Shown: positions 53,566 to 60,542 of the stretch, piece by piece
How the letters are laid out: every line of letters starts with the position of its first letter
Position numbering within the stretch: position 1 is the first letter of the stretch
Assembly: GCA_963626555.1 (NCBI GenBank)
Contig: CAVFXQ010000012.1
Span: forward strand, 1-60,542
Length of the DNA: 60,542 nucleotides
Direction of reading: 5' to 3'
Source: UBA1181 sp963626555
Lineage (GTDB): Bacteria > Bacteroidota > Bacteroidia > Bacteroidales > Paludibacteraceae
Position numbers and translations under genes: made by a program
The notes under the pieces: model-generated
Databases searched by the model: none
The model's input: only the letters and a program-made list of their open reading frames with translations
What the model was told of the DNA's origin: nothing

Positions 53566-55491
53566 ATGGATTTTACAGTTTTAGCTCCTTTTGTATTGGC
53601 CTTGCCATTTGCGATGTTCCTCATTTTAGGATTGTTAGGCTATAAACTCTGTCCTAAATGTGCAGGTTTATTAGGAACTACAGTTTTTGGTATCACCACT
53701 GTCATCTGCTATGGTATTGCGATTCAATACTTTATGGCCAACTATGGTGGTGCTGAGTACCCTAAAGAGGTTCTTTTCAACATGGACTGGTTGCGAATGA
53801 CCGATTCGTTAGTCATCAGTATAGGATTCTTGTTAGATCCTATTTCTGCGATGATGTTAGTGGTTATTTCAACCGTTTCATTCATGGTCCACATCTATAG
53901 TATGGGCTATATGCACGGAGAAGAAGGATTCCAGCGTTACTACGCCGTTCTCTCTCTTTTCTCTTTTGCAATGTTAGGATTGGTTGTCGCCACGAACATC
54001 TTCCAAATGTATATCTTTTGGGAGTTAGTGGGTGTTTCATCATTCTTGCTCATCAGTTTCTACTTCAAGAAGCCATCAGCCGTAAGAGCAGCAAAGAAGG
54101 CGTTCATCGTTACACGTTTCGCCGACATGTTCTTCTTGATTGGTATCTTGATTCTCTCCTACTACACTCAGACGTTCGACTTCGGTCCATTGACAAGCGT
54201 TACAGACAATCATGTTGCTATTGTCAACAGCACAATGGGTGGAGTTACCCTTGGAGGATTCTCAATCATCTCGATTGCGGTGTTCTTGATTTTCTTGGGA
54301 GGTGCTGGAAAATCAGCCATGTTCCCATTCCATATTTGGTTGCCAGACGCAATGGAGGGTCCTACACCTGCTTCCGCCTTAATCCACGCTGCGACAATGG
54401 TTGTAGCAGGAGTTTACTTAGTGGCACGTTTGTTCCCTATCTACTGCTTTGAAGCGCCATTCGTGTTGGAGGTTATCGCCTACATCGGTGCATTCACTTC
54501 CCTCTTCGCAGCAGTCATTGCTTGCACGCAGACGGATATCAAGAGAGTGCTTGCATTCTCTACCATTTCGCAGATTGCCTATATGATGGTTGCCTTGGGT
54601 GTTTCTGGCTACGGCGCACAAGAAGGTTTAGGTTACACCGCTTCAATGTGGCACCTATTCACACACGCAATGTTCAAAGCCACCTTGTTCTTGGCTGCAG
54701 GTTGTATCATACACGCAGTTCACAGCAACGAGATGGACGCTATGGGCGGACTTTGGAAATATCTGAAGGTTACGCACATCACGTTCCTTATTGCATGTCT
54801 TGCCATAGCAGGAATCTTCCCATTCTCAGGATTCTTCTCTAAGGATGAGATTTTGGTAGCAGCACACGAGTCTGCACCCGTTCTTTACTGGTGTCAGACC
54901 TTTGTAGCAGGTCTCACCGCCTTCTACATGTTCCGTCTCTATTTCCGCATCTTCTGGTATGACACACCAGACTACAGCCACCACACACCACATGAGGCAC
55001 CAACCAACATGTGGTTTCCTTTGGTTGTCCTGTCAGTCTACACGTTGACCAGTGGATGGTTCCCATTCAGCAAGATGATTTCATCTGACTATATCGGATA
55101 TGAGATTCACACACACTGGAACGTCGCAATTCCAAGTTTGTGCGTAGCGGCCATTGGTATAGCCATCGCAGCATTCCTCTACTACAAGAAGAATGAAAAG
55201 CCAGACCGCATTGCTAACTCAGTCAAGTGCTTCTACACAGCAGCATGCCATCGTTTCTATATCGACGAGGTTTACTTGTTCGTTACCAACAATATCATCT
55301 TCCAACGTATCTGCCAACCTATCGCTTGGTTCGACAGACACATCATCGACGGATTCATGAATTTGTTGTCATGGATAACTAACAAGACTTCTGAAGAGAC
55401 GAAAGAAATTCAGAGCGGATATGTTCAGAGTTATGCTTGGTTCTTTATCATGGGTGTCATTGTCATAACAGCATTATCGTTGTATCTCTAA
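53566..55491 (+). CDS. nuoL: NADH-quinone oxidoreductase subunit L
   Basis: The distal antiporter-like proton channel, 641 aa, about 16 helices including the long lateral helix at the C-terminus. Signature segments are FWELVGVSSFLLISFYF, GKSAMFPFHIWLPDAMEGPT with the key lysine, and LFTHAMFKATLFLAAG. It begins 4 bases after nuoK. Confidence 0.96.
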   Translation: MDFTVLAPFVLALPFAMFLILGLLGYKLCPKCAGLLGTTVFGITTVICYGIAIQYFMANYGGAEYPKEVLFNMDWLRMTDSLVISIGFLLDPISAMMLVVISTVSFMVHIYSMGYMHGEEGFQRYYAVLSLFSFAMLGLVVATNIFQMYIFWELVGVSSFLLISFYFKKPSAVRAAKKAFIVTRFADMFFLIGILILSYYTQTFDFGPLTSVTDNHVAIVNSTMGGVTLGGFSIISIAVFLIFLGGAGKSAMFPFHIWLPDAMEGPTPASALIHAATMVVAGVYLVARLFPIYCFEAPFVLEVIAYIGAFTSLFAAVIACTQTDIKRVLAFSTISQIAYMMVALGVSGYGAQEGLGYTASMWHLFTHAMFKATLFLAAGCIIHAVHSNEMDAMGGLWKYLKVTHITFLIACLAIAGIFPFSGFFSKDEILVAAHESAPVLYWCQTFVAGLTAFYMFRLYFRIFWYDTPDYSHHTPHEAPTNMWFPLVVLSVYTLTSGWFPFSKMISSDYIGYEIHTHWNVAIPSLCVAAIGIAIAAFLYYKKNEKPDRIANSVKCFYTAACHRFYIDEVYLFVTNNIIFQRICQPIAWFDRHIIDGFMNLLSWITNKTSEETKEIQSGYVQSYAWFFIMGVIVITALSLYL

Positions 55492-55509
55492 TAGAAAAAT
55501 AGTACGACA

Positions 55510-57024
55510 ATGAATATTTTATCATTATTTGTAATCATTCCCCTCGTCATGATGGTGATACTTTTCTGTATCCCAGGGGAAAAGAAGAGTTTGATTAGGA
55601 CTGTCATGGCTATTGGAGGATTTGCATTGTTGGCGACCTCAGCCTACTTGACAATCACCTACTTAGGAATGAGAGAAAGCGGAGTCACAGACGAATTCGT
55701 ATTCACGCAATCCGTTATGTGGTATGAGGCTTTGAACATTCACTACGCTGTTGGAGTTGACGGTGTGTCTGTGGCAATGTTGCTGCTTTCTTCTATCGTT
55801 GTTATCACAGGAACATTCGTTTCATACGCCATAGAAAATAAAACAAAGGAGTATTTCTTATGGTTCTTGATGCTTTCAATCGGTGTTTACGGATTTTTCA
55901 TCTCGTTAGACCTCTTCACCATGTTCCTCTTCTACGAGGTTGCCTTGATTCCAATGTACCTCCTCATCGGACTTTGGGGAAGTGGAAACAAAGAGTATTC
56001 AGCCATGAAGTTGACCTTGATGTTGATGGGAGGTTCTGCTTTCTTGATGGTCGGCATCTTGGGTATCTACTACTACTCTATCCCAGAGGGAGGAGTCGCA
56101 ACATTCAACATTCAGGAGATTTCGCGTAATGTCGCTACCTCTGCACAAGCAGGAGCAGACATGCATTGGCAGTACATCTTCTTTCCTCTCACTTTCATCG
56201 GATTTGGTGTTTTGGGTGCTATGTTCCCATTCCACACTTGGTCGCCAGATGGTCATGCCTGCGCCCCTACAGCGGTGTCAATGTTGCACGCAGGAGTGTT
56301 GATGAAATTAGGAGGCTATGGATGTTTCCGTGTTGCCATGTATCTGATGCCACAAGCAGCAAACGACTTGGCATGGATCTTCATCATCTTGACAGGTATC
56401 AGTGTAGTCTACGGAGCGTTCAGCGCATGCGTACAGAATGATCTGAAATACATCAACGCCTACTCGTCAGTGAGCCACTGTGGTCTGGTGTTGTTCGCCC
56501 TTTTGATGATGAACAAGACAGCGATGACGGGAGCCATCCTTCAGATGGTGTCTCATGGTTTGATGACAGCCTTGTTCTTCGCCTTGATTGGTATGATCTA
56601 CGGAAGAACGCACACTCGTGATATTCGCGAAATGGGCGGTTTGATGAAGGTAATGCCAGTGCTTTGCGTTTGCTATGTGATTGCGGGTATGGCCTCTCTC
56701 GGATTGCCAGGTTTGAGCGGATTCGTCGCTGAGATGACCATCTTCGTTGGAGCATTCCAACACCCAGACCTGTTCCATAGAGTGTTCGTGATTTTGACAT
56801 GTACCTCAATCGTTATCACAGCGGTTTACATTCTCCGGGTGGTCGGCAAGATTCTCTTCGGACCTATGCAAGATCCACACCACGAGACATTGACAGACGC
56901 TATCTGGTATGAGAAAATAGCAGTGTTTGGATTGATTTTCGCCATTGCCGCTATCGGTCTCGCACCACTCTGGTTGTCGAACATGATCGGAGGCGGTATC
57001 GAAAACTTGGTTAAAATATTCTAA
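55510..57024 (+). CDS. nuoM: NADH-quinone oxidoreductase subunit M
   Basis: An antiporter-like subunit, 504 aa, 14 helices. It shows FYEVALIPMYLLIGLWG with the key glutamate, GAMFPFHTWSPDGHACAPT, and MLHAGVLMKLGGYG. It is 18 bases after nuoL. Proton path residues are typical. Confidence 0.96.
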   Translation: MNILSLFVIIPLVMMVILFCIPGEKKSLIRTVMAIGGFALLATSAYLTITYLGMRESGVTDEFVFTQSVMWYEALNIHYAVGVDGVSVAMLLLSSIVVITGTFVSYAIENKTKEYFLWFLMLSIGVYGFFISLDLFTMFLFYEVALIPMYLLIGLWGSGNKEYSAMKLTLMLMGGSAFLMVGILGIYYYSIPEGGVATFNIQEISRNVATSAQAGADMHWQYIFFPLTFIGFGVLGAMFPFHTWSPDGHACAPTAVSMLHAGVLMKLGGYGCFRVAMYLMPQAANDLAWIFIILTGISVVYGAFSACVQNDLKYINAYSSVSHCGLVLFALLMMNKTAMTGAILQMVSHGLMTALFFALIGMIYGRTHTRDIREMGGLMKVMPVLCVCYVIAGMASLGLPGLSGFVAEMTIFVGAFQHPDLFHRVFVILTCTSIVITAVYILRVVGKILFGPMQDPHHETLTDAIWYEKIAVFGLIFAIAAIGLAPLWLSNMIGGGIENLVKIF

Positions 57025-57063
57025 TGAGAGTTGAACGACTCAAATATGATAAAACTATAGAAT

Positions 57064-58485
57064 ATGGATTATAGTAATTTTCTAATTATGAACCACGAAC
57101 TATCATTGGTAGTGGTTTTGATATTGACCTTGTTGGCTGATTTGGCATGGGGAAAGGAAAAGAAGGGATTCCAACTCTTCACCATTGCTCTCTTTGCCAT
57201 TCATACGGCGTTAGGTTTCTTCGCATGGAATATTGGGGACGCAGAGTCGTTCGGAGGTATGTATGTAACCTCTCCTATTCACGTGTTTGTGAAGAACATC
57301 TTGAATATCGGTACACTCTTCGTGTTCCTCTTCGGATATGAATGGAATAAAACAACCAACTACAAATATGTTGGTGAGTTCTATTTCTTGACCCTTGCGA
57401 CACTCTTCGGAATGTACTTGATGATCTCGTCAGGCGACTTCCTCTTGTTCTACATCGGTTTGGAAACGGCTTCTATCCCAATGGCAACATTGGTAGCCTT
57501 CAACAAGAAAGAGAACGTATCGGCAGAGGCAGCAGCCAAGTATATCTTGACAGCAGCCTTCTCATCAGGAGTGATGCTCTTCGGTATCTCATTGATCTAC
57601 GGTACTTGCGGTTCACTCTACTTCAGCGAGGTAGCAAACAATTTCACCGCAACCCCACTCCACATTATGGCAGCCATCTTCTTCTTGGCTGGTTTGGGTT
57701 TCAAGATTTCGCTCGTACCATTCCACTTGTGGACAGCCGACACCTACCAAGGTGCGCCAACAGCAGTTACCGCTTACCTTTCTGTCATCTCAAAAGGAGC
57801 AGCAGCCTTCACGTTGATGTGCATTTTGATCAAGGCGTTCTCTAACTATCCAGAGGTTTGGAAGCAATTCTTCTGGTGGATCATCGTCATCACAATCACT
57901 GTCGGAAACCTCTTTGCTATCCGTCAAAAGAACTTGAAGAGATTCTTGGCTTTCTCATCAATCTCACAAGCAGGATACTTAATGTTGGGAGTTTACGCAG
58001 GAACCGCGCAAGGTATGGCATCAATGGTGTTTTACTTGTTCATTTACCTATTCACCAACTTGGCAGCCTTCGGAGTCATTGCGACGATCGAGAACAAGAC
58101 AGGCAAAGTATCAATGAACGATTACGACGGACTCTACGAGACCAATCCTAAGTTGGCGTTGGTGATGATGTTGGCGATGTTCTCCCTCGGAGGTATTCCA
58201 ATCTTCGCAGGATTCTTCAGCAAGTTCTTCATCTTCGCTTCAGCGATCCAGCAAGGAGAAGTACTTTTGGTATTCCTCGCCTTGTTGAACACCATCATCT
58301 CCCTCTTCTACTATTTATTAGTAGTGAAGGCGATGTTCATCAAAAAGTCTGACACACCGATTGCCACCTTCAAGAGCGATTGCGCAGCCCGCGTTGGTTT
58401 AGTGATCTGCACAGTCGGCATGATTGTCTTAGGCTTGATCAGTCCAATCTACGAATACATCAACGGCATCAGTTTCGGAATGTAG
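57064..58485 (+). CDS. nuoN: NADH-quinone oxidoreductase subunit N
   Basis: The third antiporter-like subunit, 473 aa. It shows FYIGLETASIPMATLVAF, FKISLVPFHLWTADTYQGAP and FSSISQAGYLMLG. Last gene of the operon; a terminator follows 20 bases after the stop. Together with H, J, K, L and M it forms the membrane arm. Confidence 0.96.
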   Translation: MDYSNFLIMNHELSLVVVLILTLLADLAWGKEKKGFQLFTIALFAIHTALGFFAWNIGDAESFGGMYVTSPIHVFVKNILNIGTLFVFLFGYEWNKTTNYKYVGEFYFLTLATLFGMYLMISSGDFLLFYIGLETASIPMATLVAFNKKENVSAEAAAKYILTAAFSSGVMLFGISLIYGTCGSLYFSEVANNFTATPLHIMAAIFFLAGLGFKISLVPFHLWTADTYQGAPTAVTAYLSVISKGAAAFTLMCILIKAFSNYPEVWKQFFWWIIVITITVGNLFAIRQKNLKRFLAFSSISQAGYLMLGVYAGTAQGMASMVFYLFIYLFTNLAAFGVIATIENKTGKVSMNDYDGLYETNPKLALVMMLAMFSLGGIPIFAGFFSKFFIFASAIQQGEVLLVFLALLNTIISLFYYLLVVKAMFIKKSDTPIATFKSDCAARVGLVICTVGMIVLGLISPIYEYINGISFGM

Positions 58486-58505
58486 AAGTAGGAATTATGA
58501 ATATA

Positions 58506-58536
58506 AAGGGAAGGCTTGCGGGTCTTCCCTTTTTTG
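58506..58536 (+). terminator. Intrinsic terminator of the nuo operon
   Basis: AAGGGAAG (58506-58513) and CTTCCCTT (58524-58531), perfect 8-bp stem with a 10-nt loop, followed by TTTTTTG. Confidence 0.85.
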
Positions 58537-58545
58537 TGGGGAAAA

Positions 58546-58579
58546 TTGCGTAAATTCTCCCTTTTTTCATATAAATTTG
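58546..58579 (+). promoter_or_regulatory. Promoter of the structured RNA
   Basis: TTG (58546-58548), 23 bases, TAAATTTG (58572-58579). The -7 element matches TAnnTTTG; the spacing is slightly long. The predicted transcription start coincides with the first hairpin of the RNA. Confidence 0.5.
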
Positions 58580-58583
58580 CCAC

Positions 58584-58878
58584 GCTTGCAGTGTAAAGTT
58601 GCAGGCATACATACAAAAAAGGCGTTTTTGTACGCTTTGGTTTTGACGAATTGGAATCTCGCAAATTCACAACTGCTTGTCAAAAACAAAGCAACGGAAC
58701 GCCCTATGAGTGTAACATATATTGTCTACGCAAGAATGGGTGTGTTCATCCATTCTGTATTGGATGTTTTATATACTTACACTACGTGGGGCTATTGCGT
58801 TGCTCGTTTCGATAAGCAGGGCAATGCGAGAGCCTCAATTCGTGGAACGAGCGATGAACTGGCTCCACGTTTTTTTTG
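58584..58878 (+). ncRNA. Candidate structured RNA with four stem-loop domains
   Basis: About 295 nt between a promoter and a T8 run. Stems seen directly: P0, GCTTGCA (58584-58590) with TGCAGGC (58600-58606). P1, GGCGTT (58621-58626) with AACGCC (58698-58703), then GCTTTG-g-TTTTGAC (58634-58647) with GTCAAAA-a-CAAAGC (58679-58692). P2, AGTGTAA (58709-58715) with TTACACT (58777-58783), plus ATATA/TATAT, and inside it AGAATGGGTG (58733-58742) with CATCCATTCT (58747-58756). P3, ACGTGGGGC (58784-58792) with GCTCCACGT (58862-58870), then TTTTTTTT. No known class is recognised: it lacks the signature segments of tmRNA, RNase P and SRP RNA that I know. Confidence 0.6.
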
Positions 58879-58930
58879 TTTGTATAGGAATTCATTATTA
58901 GGACATTGCAATGGGAGCCGGTGCAGAGGA

Positions 58931-60542
58931 ATGGAAATACACACCATGGTATCAACAAGACAAAACTTTGTCGGAGCAGTAGCCACAACGGCCGTATTGG
59001 ATGAACAAAATGCTTATACGAGTATTTTTCAACAATACGAAAAAGTTGTCATTGACAGCTTAATCACCTCCTTCGGGTTGGATTTTATGATTCATGATCA
59101 ATATGGAGGCGATGTAGATACGATTCGGAATGTCCGAAGAATCGGACAAGATGAACTTATGGGTTATAGAAATTCGTCCAATGAGTTGGCTTACAATACT
59201 CGCCCATCGTATGATGCAAGAAGTTACCACGAAGGAAGCAACTTTCAGCAAACTAAACATGAAAAAAGAAAAAATTGGCAGAAATTTTACAAAGATATAG
59301 ATGACGAGTATCAGTCTGGTAAAATTGGTTTCTATGGACATACAAATGCAATTGCTTCCACCAGAAAGGCTGAGCTAGACCACATAATTGAGTGTAAATC
59401 AATCCATGAGGATCGGGGAAGAGTATTATCTGGATTGTCTGGTCAATCGTTGGCTGATAATCCAGCGAACTTTGCATGGACAAACAAGAGCCTAAATGCG
59501 TCAATGGGGGCTTGGGCTAAAAACAAAAATGAGCAGTACCGAAGAATCCATGGTTGCGATGCTCCAATGGAATTAGTTGATATCAAAGCGTATGTGAATG
59601 AACATCCTGGGTTGGATTTCAACACAAAATCAAACCTTTTGTCTCACTACGAAAAAGCGAAAAAATCATACGAACAAAAGATTAATCAAGCATACTATAC
59701 AAGCAAATTCTTCTTTCAAGACACCGCATTTGCAGCAATAAAAACAGGTCTACAGATGGGGGCAAAACAAGTTCTTGGCTTAGTCTTCAGCGAAATATGG
59801 TTTGCTGTAAAAGATACAATAAAAGAGGGTAAGAGAGAGGGGGAATCATTATTTCAAAGTATTGGCAATGGTGTCAAACAAGGACTTGTCAATGCAAAAA
59901 TTAGATATAGAGACTTGATGGACAGATTCTTAAGCNNNNNNNNNNTTAACAACAACTCTTTGCAATATATTTTTTACCACAGCCAAGAATCTTGTAAAGA
60001 TTTTACGTCAATCATGGGCTTCACTGGTGTCTGCCACTAAAGTACTCTTGTTTAACCCCGACTGTTTACCTCCTGGAGAAAGAATCAGAGCAGGTGCAAA
60101 AATCCTTGCGACAGGAGCAAGTGTCATCGCAGGAACAATGGTAGCAGAACTAATAAGCAAAACAGCAATTGGCACAATTCCTGTAATCGGGTCAATAGTA
60201 CAAACCTTTTTGGGAACATTAGTCACAGGTATAATGAGTTGTTCCCTTTTATACTTACTTGATAATAATAAGGCAATCAATTGGATTGTTTCCATATTGA
60301 ATAAAATACCTTCTGTTGACAAAGTCGTAATGTATTATCGTGAGCAAGCCATCTTGTTAGAAAAGTATAGTGCCGAGTTATTTAATATTGATTTAGATAC
60401 TTTCAAGAAAGAAGTGTCCACGATACAAGACGCAGTAAAAACGCTTACTATTGGAATGGATGCAGACACATTGAACATAAAACTTATAGAAATATATCAA
60501 AAACTAAATCTTGAACTTCCTTGGCAATCTCCTCAATATAAG
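58931..60542 (+). CDS. HNH-like protein with hydrophobic C-terminal region, interrupted by an assembly gap and open at the window end
   Basis: The frame before the gap is open from 58577, but the upstream part lies over the structured RNA, so I start at the ATG at 58931 (MEIHTMVSTRQNF); 58946 is an alternative. Residues 147-195 hold KAELDHIIECKSIHED followed by ADNPANFAWTNKSLNAS, a D-H-I plus N pattern like beta-beta-alpha-metal (HNH) nucleases. Ten N at 59936-59945 break the frame; after them a different frame stays open to the window end, with FNPDCLPPGERIRAGAKIL and long hydrophobic, glycine-rich runs. The two halves look like one protein whose frame changes only because the gap length is arbitrary. 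Function unknown. Confidence 0.55.
59936..59945. other. Assembly gap (10 N)
   Basis: A run of exactly ten N inside the last gene. The real distance is not known, and the reading frame differs by one on the two sides. Confidence 0.99.

Noticed and set aside
58577..58930. N-terminal extension of the HNH-like frame across the structured RNA
   Set aside because: The translated stretch has no protein-like pattern and follows exactly the bases that form RNA stems and a T8 terminator; the start at 58931 is preferred.
58910..58981. 23-codon ORF beginning MGAGAEEWKY
   Set aside because: Too short, in a different frame overlapping the start of the HNH-like gene, and with no supporting signal besides a weak position after the terminator.
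1..60542. CRISPR array, rRNA operon, or tmRNA/SRP/RNase P RNA
   Set aside because: No regularly spaced repeats and none of the conserved RNA segments I know were seen on either strand.

Overview
The window looks like chromosomal DNA of a Bacteroidales-type Bacteroidetes bacterium. Evidence: sites matching the Bacteroidetes promoter form TTG-N19-21-TAnnTTTG recur upstream of genes; complex I is encoded by a nuoA-B-CD-H-I-J-K-L-M-N operon with a fused nuoCD and no nuoEFG; one protein ends in a type IX secretion (T9SS) type-B sorting domain; S16 has a long Ala/Glu/Lys tail; and two genes of the AAA-ATPase_like/DUF1703 and HsdR_N types, common in this phylum, are present. The DNA is moderately AT-rich, with one clearly more GC-rich island at about 33.1-36.06 kb.

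Layout. 0-10 kb: the 3' end of a possible type III restriction gene, a HAD phosphatase, a membrane protein, cysS and trxA, then a minus-strand envelope/housekeeping cluster (holA, ysxC, LpxL-like acyltransferase, GT2 glycosyltransferase, DUF3108). Diverging from holA are an HsdR_N protein, recR and a small membrane protein. 10-17 kb: pbpC and a 1378-aa repeat-containing T9SS cargo protein. 17-32 kb: core genes (cca, an RsmF-like methyltransferase, dnaE, a THUMP-like methyltransferase, purU, recQ, clpX-clpP, tig) and tRNA-Gly/tRNA-Tyr. 32.3-39 kb: an accessory island with gene remnants, a DUF2357 (McrC-like) nuclease, an McrB-like AAA+ GTPase/ATPase, a 5'-truncated Dam-type methylase and an AAA/PD-(D/E)XK gene whose stop codon lies in frame with the methylase remnant. 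39-45.7 kb: ribH, a TPR protein, nadD, gmk, yicC, tsaB, rpsP, a secreted NlpC/P60-like pseudoenzyme, a ribbon-helix-helix protein and tadA. 45.8-58.5 kb: a TPR protein and the nuo operon, preceded by a 41-codon leader ORF that ends directly in a terminator hairpin. 58.5 kb to the end: a candidate independent structured RNA with its own promoter and terminator, then an HNH-like gene interrupted by a run of ten N and open at the window edge.

How the parts work together. The minus-strand cluster at 4-8.5 kb links DNA replication (holA), ribosome assembly (ysxC) and lipid/glycan envelope synthesis. clpP-clpX and tig form the usual proteostasis neighbourhood beside tRNAs. The 32.7-37.4 kb genes look like a methylase plus McrB/DUF2357 defence cassette that has been rearranged: its methylase lacks the AdoMet-binding N-terminus, the McrB-like gene changes base composition just before its P-loop, and remnants of an AAA gene lie downstream. 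The least explained elements are the structured RNA at 58.58-58.88 kb, the dead NlpC/P60 protein, and the rearranged cassette. All names rest on motif recognition by eye; no database search was possible.
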